Positions 8,505-16,765 of a stretch of 64,000 nt of DNA are shown here, in pieces. Positions within the stretch are counted from its first letter, which is position 1. The number at the start of each line of letters is the position of its first letter. Location: contig NZ_WFLI01000020.1 of assembly GCF_009208555.1 (NCBI RefSeq), positions 37,740 through 101,739 on the forward strand, given 5' to 3'. The position numbers and the translations under genes are program-made. The DNA is from Janthinobacterium violaceinigrum. GTDB taxonomy: Bacteria; Pseudomonadota; Gammaproteobacteria; Burkholderiales; Burkholderiaceae_D. The notes beneath the pieces were generated by a model. The model was not told where the DNA came from. It was given only the letters and a program-made list of their open reading frames with translations, and did no database searches.

Positions 8505-9329
8505 GTGAATTTCATCACTAAATTATCCGCCGCGTGGACGGCCAATAATTCCCTGCTGTGCGTGGGACTGGACCCCGACCTGGCGAAACTGCCGGCCGAA
8601 CTGCGCGACTTGCCCGATGGAATCACCACCTTTTGCACGCGCATCATCGATGCGACGGCCGACCTGGCCTGCGCCTTCAAGCCGCAGATCGCGTATTTCG
8701 GCGCGCTGGGCGCGGAAAAGCAGCTGGAAGACATCTGCCGCTACGTGCGCGAGAACTATCCGCACATCCCGCTGATCCTCGACGCGAAACGGGGCGACAT
8801 CGGCGCCACGGCCACGCAATACGCGCGCGAAGCGTTCGAGCGCTACGGCGCCGACGCCGTCACCGTGAACCCCTACATGGGCGAGGATTCGCTCGACCCC
8901 TACCTGGCGTGGGCAGACCGCGGCGTGATCATCCTGTGCCGCACCTCGAACCCGGGCGGCTCGGACCTGCAATTCCTCGACACGGACGGCGTGCCCCTGT
9001 ACCAGCGCGTGGCGCGTTTGGTGGCGGACAAATGGAACAAGAATGGCCAGTGCGCGCTCGTCGTCGGCGCCACCTTCCCTGAAGAACTGGCGCAGGTGCG
9101 CGCCATCGTCGGCGACATGCCGCTGCTGGTGCCCGGCATCGGCGCCCAGGGCGGCGACATCGCCGCCACCGTCGGCGCGGGCCAGACGGCGAACGGCATG
9201 GGCATGATGATCAGCTCGTCGCGCGCCATCATCTACGCCACGCCGCAGGCGGGCGAAGATTTCGCCGACGCGGCGCGCCGCGTGGCCATTGAAACGCGCG
9301 ATGCGATCAATGCGCACCGTTCGGTTTAA
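8505..9329 (+). CDS. pyrF: Orotidine 5'-phosphate decarboxylase, type 2
   Basis: This enzyme catalyses the last step of UMP synthesis, the decarboxylation of OMP in the cytosol. The start is GTG at 8505 after a GAAGG-type site. The 274-residue length fits the longer type-2 subfamily. The signature LDAKRGDIGATATQYAREAF contains the catalytic Lys/Asp array. The phosphate-binding end includes LLVPGIGAQGG. A TACAAT box at 8464-8469 may be the -10. The 3' side runs straight into a palindromic repeat (9352-9471). Confidence 0.96.
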   Translation: MNFITKLSAAWTANNSLLCVGLDPDLAKLPAELRDLPDGITTFCTRIIDATADLACAFKPQIAYFGALGAEKQLEDICRYVRENYPHIPLILDAKRGDIGATATQYAREAFERYGADAVTVNPYMGEDSLDPYLAWADRGVIILCRTSNPGGSDLQFLDTDGVPLYQRVARLVADKWNKNGQCALVVGATFPEELAQVRAIVGDMPLLVPGIGAQGGDIAATVGAGQTANGMGMMISSSRAIIYATPQAGEDFADAARRVAIETRDAINAHRSV

Positions 9330-9351
9330 GAACGATATATAGTCAGCAACA

Positions 9352-9471
9352 CAGCGCCTGACAAAACCGTAGCGAGCGGAAGGGAGAGGTGGCCGAGAAG
9401 CGCAACCGTACTGTAGTACGGTGAGCATCGCAGGCCACCTATACCGACGCGCAGCAGGTTTGGTCAGGTGC
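9352..9471. repeat. Palindromic ~120-bp intergenic repeat, copy A
   Basis: This element lies between pyrF and sbcB and has a near-identical inverted relative at 46710-46828. Its ends are inverted repeats (CCTGACAAAACC at the left, GGTTTGGTCAGG at the right). Inside are a GGTGGCC/GGCCACC pair and a central CCGTACT-GT-AGTACGG stem, so the whole element can fold into one long imperfect hairpin. It encodes no credible protein. Confidence 0.85.
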
Positions 9472-9473
9472 GA

Positions 9474-10922
9474 CTAATCGCGCATGGGCGCGACCATCTC
9501 CGCATAGTCGTACAACTCTCCCAGAATTTCTTCCCCCCGCTCATCGACCGATTCCGACAGCACGTCGATCTCCGTAAACAGCATTTCGATGGTGCGGGCG
9601 CCGCCGTCGCCGTCGAACAGGCGGGCGGCGCGGTGCTGTTCCCAGCGCAGGCTTTCCGCTTCGCTCAGGGTTTGCGGGAAATTGCGGGCGCGGTAGCGGA
9701 ACAGCAGCTCCTGCAGGCGTTCGTCGGCAAACGAGGGCCGGGCCGTGGCCAGCTTGGCCGGCGTGTCGCGGCGCAAGGATTCGAGCAGGCGGCGGTCGTC
9801 GTTGCTGACGAAACCATTGTACAAATCTTCATCCACGTCCAGCGCGGCATTGGCGCCCGGGCGCTGGAACACTTCGGCCCAGATGGCATCCATGTTGGGC
9901 GCCGCGGCGGCAAATTGCGCGTTGACCTTTGCCGCGTCCAGATCGATGCCCCATTGCGCGGCCATGGCCGGCGACAGCGTCTTTAGATTGCCGACCAGCA
10001 TGGGCGACTTGTTCAGGTGCACGCTTTTCACGGGCAGGCGGGTCATGCCTTCCGGCATGGCGTCCTTGCGCGTGAACAGCCGCGTGCGGATGGTGTCGGC
10101 GTCCAGGGTAAAGAGTTCGCGCGGATCGTAGGCGCAATCCCAGACGAGGATCTCGTTTTTATTGCTCGGGTGCGTGGCCAGCGGCCAGACGACGCCCAGG
10201 CAGCCCCGTTCGGCGGGGAACATGCCGGACACGTGCAGGAAAGGCTGGCGCTCGCCGGCGGCCAGGTGCATGCCCATTTCGCTGGCGACCCGGTCCTTCT
10301 TGTGCAAGGCCAGGCAGAATTCGAACAGCTTTGGCTGCTTTTCCTTGATCAGGCGGGCCAGGGCGATGGTGGCGCGCACGTCGGACAGCGCATCGTGCGC
10401 CGCTTCGTGGACCAGGCCATTGGCCTTGCTCAAGTGTTCCAGCCTGAAACTGGTCTGGCCATCGTCGCGCTTCGGCCATGCGATGCCCTCCGGGCGCAGC
10501 GCGTGCGTCATGCGCACCACGTCGAGGATGTCCCAGCGGCCGCAATGGTTCTTCCATTCGCGCGCATACGGATCGATCAGGTTGCGCCAGAACAGGAAAC
10601 GCGTGACTTCATCGTCGAAACGGATGGTGTTGTAGCCCACGCCGATGGTGCCCGGCTCCGAAAACGCCGCTTCGATGGTGGCGGCAAACTGGTGCTCGGG
10701 CACGCCCAGCTGCAGACACTGCTGCGGCGTGATGCCCGTGATCAGGCACGATTGCGGGTCGGGCAGGAAATCATTGGCAGGCTGGCAATACAGCATGATC
10801 GGGTCGCCGATCTCGTTGAGGTCGGCATCCGTGCGGATGGCGGCGAACTGGGCCGGGCGATCGCGGCGCGGTTGGGCGCCAAAGGTTTCGTAGTCGTGCC
10901 AAAGAAAGGTCTGGGTAGTCAT
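9474..10922 (-). CDS. sbcB: Exodeoxyribonuclease I
   Basis: This 482-residue 3'-5' single-strand DNA exonuclease is of the DEDDh type, used in recombination and mismatch repair. The N-terminal DYETFG holds the first acidic pair. GVGYNTIRFDDEVTRF supplies the second region, and EAAHDALSDVRATIALARL supplies the third His/Asp cluster. The C-terminal ExoI-specific SH3-like and helical regions are present, and the length matches E. coli SbcB. It is divergent from the DUF5610-type gene and ends at the repeat element. Confidence 0.95.
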   Translation of the reverse strand: MTTQTFLWHDYETFGAQPRRDRPAQFAAIRTDADLNEIGDPIMLYCQPANDFLPDPQSCLITGITPQQCLQLGVPEHQFAATIEAAFSEPGTIGVGYNTIRFDDEVTRFLFWRNLIDPYAREWKNHCGRWDILDVVRMTHALRPEGIAWPKRDDGQTSFRLEHLSKANGLVHEAAHDALSDVRATIALARLIKEKQPKLFEFCLALHKKDRVASEMGMHLAAGERQPFLHVSGMFPAERGCLGVVWPLATHPSNKNEILVWDCAYDPRELFTLDADTIRTRLFTRKDAMPEGMTRLPVKSVHLNKSPMLVGNLKTLSPAMAAQWGIDLDAAKVNAQFAAAAPNMDAIWAEVFQRPGANAALDVDEDLYNGFVSNDDRRLLESLRRDTPAKLATARPSFADERLQELLFRYRARNFPQTLSEAESLRWEQHRAARLFDGDGGARTIEMLFTEIDVLSESVDERGEEILGELYDYAEMVAPMRD

Positions 10923-11065
10923 TGATGGTCGTTGCTTGCTTAATTGTTATCTTAATTGTCCGGGCCGCTTCAGTTTTCTGAAAACCTGCCGATACTACAC
11001 GAGAGGATGGTCATCATCGCGTTTCCCGCATGGTGGCATACATTGCCCGTTCAAGGAGGTCTATC

Positions 11066-11698
11066 GTGTCAATTCCCATCGCCGCAGGCGGCAATTCCGC
11101 TCCTTCCGTGACTTCCGTCAGTACGGGTGTTGCTGGCAAGGACGATAAAATCCAGCAAAAGGACGGCGTCAACACTGAAATGAGCGTGAACGACCGCACC
11201 AAGCTGCAGTTGAACGCTTCCATCATGCAGGCGTCGCTGAATGTGTCGATCGGTTCGGAAAACGAACCGCTGGCGCTGCTGTACAAGACGGCCATCACCA
11301 ACATCAATGAAGCGCTGAAGGGCCAGTACGGCGACGACACGATCCAGAACGCGGCCTCGCAGGACAATAGCGCCGAAGCGACGGCGAGCCGCATTGTATC
11401 GCTGTCGACGGGGTTTTTTGACGCGTTCAAAAAGCAGAACCCCGGCCTGGACGATGACACGGCCTTGACCAAGTTCATGGACACGATCAGCGGCGGGATG
11501 GAAAAAGGCTTCAAGGAAGCGCGCGATATTCTGGGCGGCTTGAAAGTATTGCAAGGCGATATCGCCAGCAATATCGACAAGACGTACGCGCTGGTGCAGA
11601 AGGGCTATGCGGACTTCGTCGCCGCGCACAGCAGCAAGAAGGATGACGCTGCGGCGCCAACTACGCCTGCCAAGCCGGCCGACAGCAAGGCTGCCTGA
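11066..11698 (+). CDS. DUF5610-type protein of unknown function
   Basis: The start is chosen as GTG at 11066 because a perfect AAGGAGGT lies at 11053-11060 with five-base spacing. The earlier ATG at 11030 has no such site. The 210-residue product begins with a Ser/Gly-rich segment. A helical domain follows (NEPLALLYKTAITNINEAL, FFDAFKKQNPG, ALVQKGYADFVA), and the tail is Ala/Pro/Lys-rich. It resembles the DUF5610 family found in many proteobacteria. There is no signal peptide, and the function is unknown. No terminator is obvious in the following 110 bases. Confidence 0.8.
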   Translation: MSIPIAAGGNSAPSVTSVSTGVAGKDDKIQQKDGVNTEMSVNDRTKLQLNASIMQASLNVSIGSENEPLALLYKTAITNINEALKGQYGDDTIQNAASQDNSAEATASRIVSLSTGFFDAFKKQNPGLDDDTALTKFMDTISGGMEKGFKEARDILGGLKVLQGDIASNIDKTYALVQKGYADFVAAHSSKKDDAAAPTTPAKPADSKAA

Positions 11699-11814
11699 GC
11701 ATTATCCTTACTTGAGGTGCGGGAAGCGCCCGAGAAAATGTCCAGGGCCAGGCGCATTGCCGAAGACAGTACGAATGTACGGCGAGAAAATGCCACGACG
11801 CCATGGGCTTTTTA

Positions 11815-12786
11815 TCAGGTGCTTACGCGGTTGCGGCCGTTCGCCTTGGCCCGGTACAGCGCCGCATCGGCCGCCGCGATCAGGCCCTCGTCATCCTGTT
11901 CGGCCGCCAGGCTGGCCACGCCGAAGGAACCCGTGATGTGCGGCAGCGGGCTGCGCATGTCGGCGAAGATGACGGCTTGCTGCATGCGCTCGCACAGGCG
12001 CTCGGCCACGCGCAGGGCCACGTTTTCGTTGGTGTCGGGCAAGATCACCATCATTTCCTCGCCACCATAGCGCACGGCAAAATCCGTGGGCCGCAGGGCG
12101 GCGCCCAGCACCTGCGCGGCGATGCGCAGTGCCTGGTCGCCCGCCTGGTGGCCGTGCGTGTCGTTGAAACGCTTGAAATGGTCGAGGTCTATCATCACCA
12201 GCGACAGGGGCGAGTTGCTGCCGTGGGCCGTGACTATCATGTTCGGCAATAAATCGGTCAGCCAGGCGCGGTTATACAGGCCCGTCAGGCTGTCGACCAT
12301 CGACAGCTGGCGGTAGAACTCGCCCAGTTTCTGGCGCCGGCGCAGCAGGGCATTGGCAGCGCGGATGCGGAAGGACAGCAGCCGCAGCAGGTTGCGCGCC
12401 AGGCCGTTCGATTGCTCGATCAATTCCCACACGATGGCCGCGTCGATCACCAGCAAATCGGTTTCCTCGAGGGCGGAAATGGCGGCCAGGTTGCTCGCTT
12501 CGTCGAGCACCGATTGTTCGCCCACGCTTTCGCCGGGCAAGACCTTGCTGACGGTGCCGTCATCCATGCCCGTGTGGGTGTCGGCGGCCACGGCCAGCGA
12601 GCCGCGCAGGACGATGTACAGGCTGGTGCCCTGGGTGTCGGCAATGGCTTCGCCCGCTTCGAGGCGCATGACGGGGCAGGGCGCCAGCATGGCGGCCGTC
12701 TGGCTATCCGCCCCATCGCGAAATAGCTGTAAATCGCCGATGTTGCAGCCTGAAGCGCTGAAGTTGCCGATCTGTTCCACAATCAC
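11815..12786 (-). CDS. Diguanylate cyclase with N-terminal cyclic-nucleotide-binding-like sensor domain
   Basis: Of the 323 residues, about 30-130 form a cNMP-binding/Crp-type beta-roll (LEAGEAIADTQGTSLYIVLRG, PGESVGEQSVLD). The GGDEF domain follows from about 165. The active-site motif is GGEEM (241-245), with Met in place of the usual final Phe. An RxxD inhibitory site (R232, D235) sits five residues before it. LDHFKRFNDTHGHQAGD carries the substrate-binding loop. It probably makes c-di-GMP in response to an unknown ligand. No DNA-binding domain is seen. The gene stands alone. Confidence 0.9.
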   Translation of the reverse strand: MIVEQIGNFSASGCNIGDLQLFRDGADSQTAAMLAPCPVMRLEAGEAIADTQGTSLYIVLRGSLAVAADTHTGMDDGTVSKVLPGESVGEQSVLDEASNLAAISALEETDLLVIDAAIVWELIEQSNGLARNLLRLLSFRIRAANALLRRRQKLGEFYRQLSMVDSLTGLYNRAWLTDLLPNMIVTAHGSNSPLSLVMIDLDHFKRFNDTHGHQAGDQALRIAAQVLGAALRPTDFAVRYGGEEMMVILPDTNENVALRVAERLCERMQQAVIFADMRSPLPHITGSFGVASLAAEQDDEGLIAAADAALYRAKANGRNRVST

Positions 12787-12990
12787 ACTTTCAAAAAGCC
12801 GGCGCGCGCGAGCAGAGGGCCGGTATCTTCATGATAGCGTAAAGCGGCCTTGGCTGTAACGGCAAAAGCTTGCTTGATGTTACTTACTGTGAGAAATACG
12901 ACAATTATTTCCTTGTCGTGTTGATAAGCTGGAATGCTTGCAGTTTGATCATTGTTATTGCTGCATGCGAAAGGCGGGGCCAGATGTGCA

Positions 12991-13014
12991 AAGGCAGCCT
13001 TGAACGGCTGCCTT
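12991..13014 (-). terminator. Hairpin downstream of hpf-like gene
   Basis: A 9-bp perfect stem (12991-12999 with 13006-13014) has a six-base loop. On the minus strand it lies about 30 bases past the stop and is followed only by TTTGC-type sequence, so termination may be weak. The rest of the gap (12787-12990) shows nothing recognisable. Confidence 0.5.
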
Positions 13015-13043
13015 GGTCTCTGGCAAATACTGCAGTGGGGGGA

Positions 13044-13421
13044 TTACTCGGCGGTTTCTTCCGCTTCGGCCGCATCGATCACGGCATTCTTGCCGGTGGC
13101 GTGGCGCTTGCTGTCTTGCAGGCGGCCCAGGGCGCTATCGATGGCGCGTTTCAGTTTGTCGGTGGCGCCGGCAACGGATTGGTGCACGGTGGCGTTTTGC
13201 TCGGTCACGGCGATTGGTTGATAGCCAGCAACGCGTGCTTCCATGACGCAGCGGATATCGTCGGCGCCGCCTTTCGGGCCATTCGTGTCGCTGAGGTGGA
13301 CTTCGATGCGGGTCAGGTTGTCGCGGAAGCGGCTCAGTGCGTTTTCAAGTACGGATTGCACATGTTCGTTCAGTCCAGCGGTGTTGGCGATGGTGCTGTC
13401 GGTATGAATATTGATTTGCAT
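13044..13421 (-). CDS. HPF/RaiA-family ribosome-associated protein
   Basis: This 125-residue protein (MQINIHTDSTIANTAGLNEHVQ...) has the sigma-54-modulation/ribosomal S30AE fold pattern with IEVHLSDTNGPKGG and CVMEARVAGYQPIAV. Such proteins bind the 30S subunit at the A/P sites, stabilise hibernating ribosomes or block initiation in starvation. It is a short form without the long-HPF dimerisation domain. The tail is acidic and Ala-rich. AGGAG lies just before the start. The upstream leader (13422-13561) is unusual and is listed separately. Confidence 0.85.
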   Translation of the reverse strand: MQINIHTDSTIANTAGLNEHVQSVLENALSRFRDNLTRIEVHLSDTNGPKGGADDIRCVMEARVAGYQPIAVTEQNATVHQSVAGATDKLKRAIDSALGRLQDSKRHATGKNAVIDAAEAEETAE

Positions 13422-13441
13422 ATGCTTACTCCTGTCAATTC

Positions 13442-13574
13442 AAAAAAAACCCATCTCAGGCGCCTGGCACGGCAGTGGTCAAACCCGCTGCCAGGGCGCG
13501 TCGGCGCCTGGTTCTTGCCTCATGCACCAGATCTGTGCATGACCTGTCTTACGTAATCCATCTTACTCCTCTTT
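13442..13574 (-). promoter_or_regulatory. Candidate attenuator-like leader of the hpf-like gene with a 13-codon ORF
   Basis: Read on the minus strand, GAGGAG (13566-13571) precedes an ATG at 13561. That ATG opens a 13-codon frame, MDYVRQVMHRSGA, with its TGA at 13520-13522. Next come a long hairpin with outer stem CAGGCGCC/GGCGCCTG (13457-13464, 13503-13510) and internal alternatives GGCAG/CTGCC and CCTGGCA/TGCCAGG. Eight T follow (13442-13449), and then the RBS of the gene. The small ORF is itself overlapped by a CATGCAC/GTGCATG inverted repeat (13521-13541). The order short ORF, hairpin, U-tract, gene resembles an attenuator. The function is inferred. Confidence 0.4.
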
Positions 13575-13674
13575 CCCGTATTTCAAGAGGGTGCGCACGA
13601 TTAAGATGAGCTTAACCCTACACCCAGGTCAAGTTTCCTCTCGGAATCTTTTGGGCCGCCGTCAGCCCCGCCGT

Positions 13675-14340
13675 TTATCCATTGATGAGACCGGCCGCGA
13701 TATTGATCGACAGTCCCAGCACGACCAGGTTGAAGAAAAAGCTCAGCACGGATTGTCCCAGCACGATTTGCCGCATCAGCCGCGTCTGCACGGAAACGTC
13801 GGACGTTTGCACGGCCACGGCGATGGTGAAGGCGAAATACAGGAAATCCCAGTAATCGGGGTTTTGCTCGTCGTCGGGAAACTTCAGGGGACGCAAGGCG
13901 GGGTCGGCCTGGTAATACAGGTGGGCATAGTGAAAGCAGAACAGGGTGCCGACGAGAAACCAGGAGCCGACCAGGGTGAGGATCGTCAGGCCGTAGTGCA
14001 GCGCGCGCTCGTCCGGCGCCATGTCCTTCATCGAGGACAGCTGCGAGACGATGGCCACCAGGCTCATCACGGACGCCACGGACAGGGCCGACAACACCGT
14101 GGCGGCCCGTTCATCCTGGCGCTGCGCCATGGCCTTGACCTTGTGGTGGTTGGCCCGCATCATCATCCAGGCCATCGTCGCCAGGTAGAACCAGACGGCC
14201 ACGTTCCACGCCGTCAGCAGGCGCGTCATCTGTTGCCAGGACGCGGGCAGCAGCAGGCCGGCCGCCACGCCGATGGCCGTGGCCAGGCTCAGGTGGGGGC
14301 GGCTGCGGATGAAGCCGTGAAACGGAAGCGTGATTTTCAT
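13675..14340 (-). CDS. DUF1345 integral membrane protein
   Basis: This 221-residue protein has about five hydrophobic helices. Its N-terminus (HGFIRSRPHLSLATAIGVAAG) and C-terminus (YWDFLYFAFTIAVAVQTSDVSVQTRLMR) match the DUF1345 family. The latter is the most conserved part of that family. The location is the inner membrane and the function is unknown. The gene lies 38 bp downstream of the MFS exporter gene on the same strand and may be co-transcribed with it. Confidence 0.9.
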   Translation of the reverse strand: MKITLPFHGFIRSRPHLSLATAIGVAAGLLLPASWQQMTRLLTAWNVAVWFYLATMAWMMMRANHHKVKAMAQRQDERAATVLSALSVASVMSLVAIVSQLSSMKDMAPDERALHYGLTILTLVGSWFLVGTLFCFHYAHLYYQADPALRPLKFPDDEQNPDYWDFLYFAFTIAVAVQTSDVSVQTRLMRQIVLGQSVLSFFFNLVVLGLSINIAAGLING

Positions 14341-14378
14341 GGTGCGAAGTCGTCAGTGGCAATAGCGCATCTTAGACC

Positions 14379-15650
14379 TTATGTGCCGGTCGCGGTGGCC
14401 GTCCTGGCGGCTGCTTCCTTCTCGTGGTGGGGGAAGCGGTCCATGCGCGACAGCACGGGAAACAGCACGGCCCACACGCCCGTCACGGCCAGGGTGGCGG
14501 CGCCGCCGAAGAGCACGGCGCGCACGAGGCCGAACCAGCCGGCCGTCAGGCCCGATTCGAATTCGCCCAGCTCGTTCGAGGCACCGATGAAGACGGCATT
14601 CACGGCGCTGACCCGGCCGCGGATTTCGTCCGGCGTCTCGAACTGCACCAGCAGGTGGCGGATGTAGACGCTGACCATGTCGCCGGCGCCCATCAGGAAC
14701 AGCGCCGCCAGCGCCAGCGGGAAATAGCTGGTGCTGCCCAGCACCAGGGTGCCCAGGCCGAAGACGGCCACGCCGCCGAACATCCAGGCGCCCACCCGGC
14801 GCGTGATGGGGAACATGGCCAGCGCGATCGAGCACAGGGCGGCGCCGGCGCCTGGCGCCGTGCGCAGCAGGCCCAGGCCGCTGGGACCGATATGCAGCAC
14901 GTCATGCGCGAGCGCAGGCAGCAGGGCCGTGGCGCCGCCGAACAGTACGGCAAACAGGTCGAGCGAAATGGCGCCCAGCACGATGGGTTTCGACCAGACG
15001 AAACGCAAGCCTTCGAGCAAGGTATGCCAGCTGACGGGCTCGCGTTTCACCACTTGCGGTGCCGGCGTGGTGGCGCGCATCAGCAGGACGGACACCACCA
15101 GCAGCGCGGACGAGACCAGGTACACGACCTTGGGCCCGAAGTAGTACAGCAAGCCGCCCAGGGTGGGCCCCAGGATGATGGCCACGTGCGAGCTCGACGA
15201 GCTGAGCGCCACGGCGCGGCTGAAATGTTCCGTTGGTACCATGTTCACCAGCACGGCTTGCGTGGCCGGCATCATGAAGGCGCGCGCGCTGCCGAACAGC
15301 ACCAGCACGGCAAACACGGGCCAGACGATGGACAGCCCGCTCAGCGTAAAGGCCAGCAAGGCCAGCGCGCACGCCAGCTGGGCCGCCAGGCACCAGGCGA
15401 TGATGTTGCGGCGGTTGTAGCGGTCGGCCACGTGGCCGGCCGGCAAGATCAGCACGAGGAAGGGGGCGAACTGCGCCAGGCCGATCAAGCCCAGGTCGAA
15501 CAGGCTGCCCGTGATCTGGTACACCTGCCAGCCGATGGCCACGCTTTGCATCTGCACGGCCAGCGTGCCCAGCACGCGGGCGGAAAGGTAGAAGGCGAAA
15601 TTGCGGTGACGCAGGATACTGAAGCCGTTGCCGGCAGATGCGAGGGACAT
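14379..15650 (-). CDS. MFS transporter (EntS/MFS_3-like exporter)
   Basis: The ATG at 15650 gives 423 aa; a longer frame to 16526 merely overlaps the reductase gene. The N-terminus FSILRHRNFAFYLSARVLG, then GWQVYQITGSLFDLGLIGLAQ and HVADRYNRR between helices 2 and 3, are typical of the MFS_3 exporters that include the enterobactin exporter EntS. There are about 12 membrane helices. It likely effluxes a small molecule, and the substrate is unknown. It may form an operon with the downstream DUF1345 gene. Confidence 0.88.
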   Translation of the reverse strand: MSLASAGNGFSILRHRNFAFYLSARVLGTLAVQMQSVAIGWQVYQITGSLFDLGLIGLAQFAPFLVLILPAGHVADRYNRRNIIAWCLAAQLACALALLAFTLSGLSIVWPVFAVLVLFGSARAFMMPATQAVLVNMVPTEHFSRAVALSSSSSHVAIILGPTLGGLLYYFGPKVVYLVSSALLVVSVLLMRATTPAPQVVKREPVSWHTLLEGLRFVWSKPIVLGAISLDLFAVLFGGATALLPALAHDVLHIGPSGLGLLRTAPGAGAALCSIALAMFPITRRVGAWMFGGVAVFGLGTLVLGSTSYFPLALAALFLMGAGDMVSVYIRHLLVQFETPDEIRGRVSAVNAVFIGASNELGEFESGLTAGWFGLVRAVLFGGAATLAVTGVWAVLFPVLSRMDRFPHHEKEAAARTATATGT

Positions 15651-15727
15651 GAGATTTCCAGGGAACGGCGGGGTGGAGCGGTGGCGGCAGCGGATGCCGC
15701 GCCAGCAGCACCCCGCTGTCTGGATGC

Positions 15728-16753
15728 TTACTTGGCCAGGTCGGCTTCCGTGGTGAAGGCGTCCGCGTAGAACTCGTCGGCTGGCAACTGGCACAATTGC
15801 ACGAAATCGCGGTTTGCCGATTCGACGACGATCGGTGCGCCGCAGGCGTAGACCTGGTGCGCGGACAGGTCGGGCAAGTCCGCCATCACGGCCTGGTGCA
15901 CAAAGCCCGTGCGGCCGCTCCAGGCGTCTTCCGGCAAGGCTTCCGAGACGACGGGCACATACGTGAATTGCGGCAGGTCGGCGGCCCACTGACGGCACAG
16001 CGCATCCATATACAGGTCGTGCGGACGGCGGCCGCCCCAGTACAGGGTGATCGGGCGCTGGGATTTTTCGTTGACCATGTGTTCGACGATGGCTTTCAGC
16101 GGGGCAAAGCCCGTGCCCGAGGCCAGCAGCACGACGGGCTTGTCGGAATCTTCGCGCAGGAAGAAGGTGCCCATCGGGCCTTCGAAGCGCAGGATGTCGC
16201 GCTCTTTCATGGTGCCGAATACCTGGTCGGTGAACAGGCCGCCTGGCATGTGGCGGATATGCAGGCTTACGGGTCCGCCTTCGACGGGCGCGCTGGCCAT
16301 GCTGTAGCTGCGGCGCTTGTTGTCGCGCAGCATGATTTCGATATACTGTCCGGCGCGGTAGTGCAGGCGCTCGCTGGCCGGCAGCTGCAGGGTCAGCACG
16401 ACGACGTCTGGCGCGACTTTTTCGATGGTGGTCACGCGCGACGGCATTTTCTTGATCGGGTAGTCGCTGCTGCCCGCCACTTCGCGCGCCTGCACCACCA
16501 GGTCGCCCTGGGGGACGGCGCAGCACAGCAGCGAATAGCCGGCGGCCGCTTCATCTTCCGTCAGGGAGCGGGCCTGGTATGGCTTATGCTGTACATTGCC
16601 GGACACGATCTTGCCCTTGCAGGAGCTGCAGGCGCCGCTCTTGCAGCTGTACGGCAGGCCCACGCCGGCGCGGATTGCTGCCGACAGGACGGTTTCGTCC
16701 GCTTCACAGCTGAATTGGTGGCCGCTGGGCTGAACAGTAATTTGAAAAGTCAT
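15728..16753 (-). CDS. 2Fe-2S ferredoxin/FAD/NAD reductase (CDP-6-deoxy-delta-3,4-glucoseen reductase-like)
   Basis: This 341-residue protein has three domains. A plant-type [2Fe-2S] ferredoxin covers residues 1-90, with CKSGACSSCKG and a later C in LLCCAV. An FAD-binding barrel carries RRSYSMAS. A NAD-binding domain carries GTGFAPLKAIVEH and ends VYACGAP. This architecture is that of oxygenase reductases and AscD-like enzymes. In betaproteobacteria such stand-alone copies are usually named after the CDP-sugar reductase without sugar-pathway context, as here. The likely job is NAD(P)H-dependent electron delivery; the partner is unknown. Confidence 0.9.
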   Translation of the reverse strand: MTFQITVQPSGHQFSCEADETVLSAAIRAGVGLPYSCKSGACSSCKGKIVSGNVQHKPYQARSLTEDEAAAGYSLLCCAVPQGDLVVQAREVAGSSDYPIKKMPSRVTTIEKVAPDVVVLTLQLPASERLHYRAGQYIEIMLRDNKRRSYSMASAPVEGGPVSLHIRHMPGGLFTDQVFGTMKERDILRFEGPMGTFFLREDSDKPVVLLASGTGFAPLKAIVEHMVNEKSQRPITLYWGGRRPHDLYMDALCRQWAADLPQFTYVPVVSEALPEDAWSGRTGFVHQAVMADLPDLSAHQVYACGAPIVVESANRDFVQLCQLPADEFYADAFTTEADLAK

Positions 16754-16765
16754 ACAATCCTTGAG

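Noticed and set aside
14379..16526. MFS frame extended to 715 residues
   Set aside because: The extension covers the ferredoxin-type reductase in another frame; the MFS start is at 15650.
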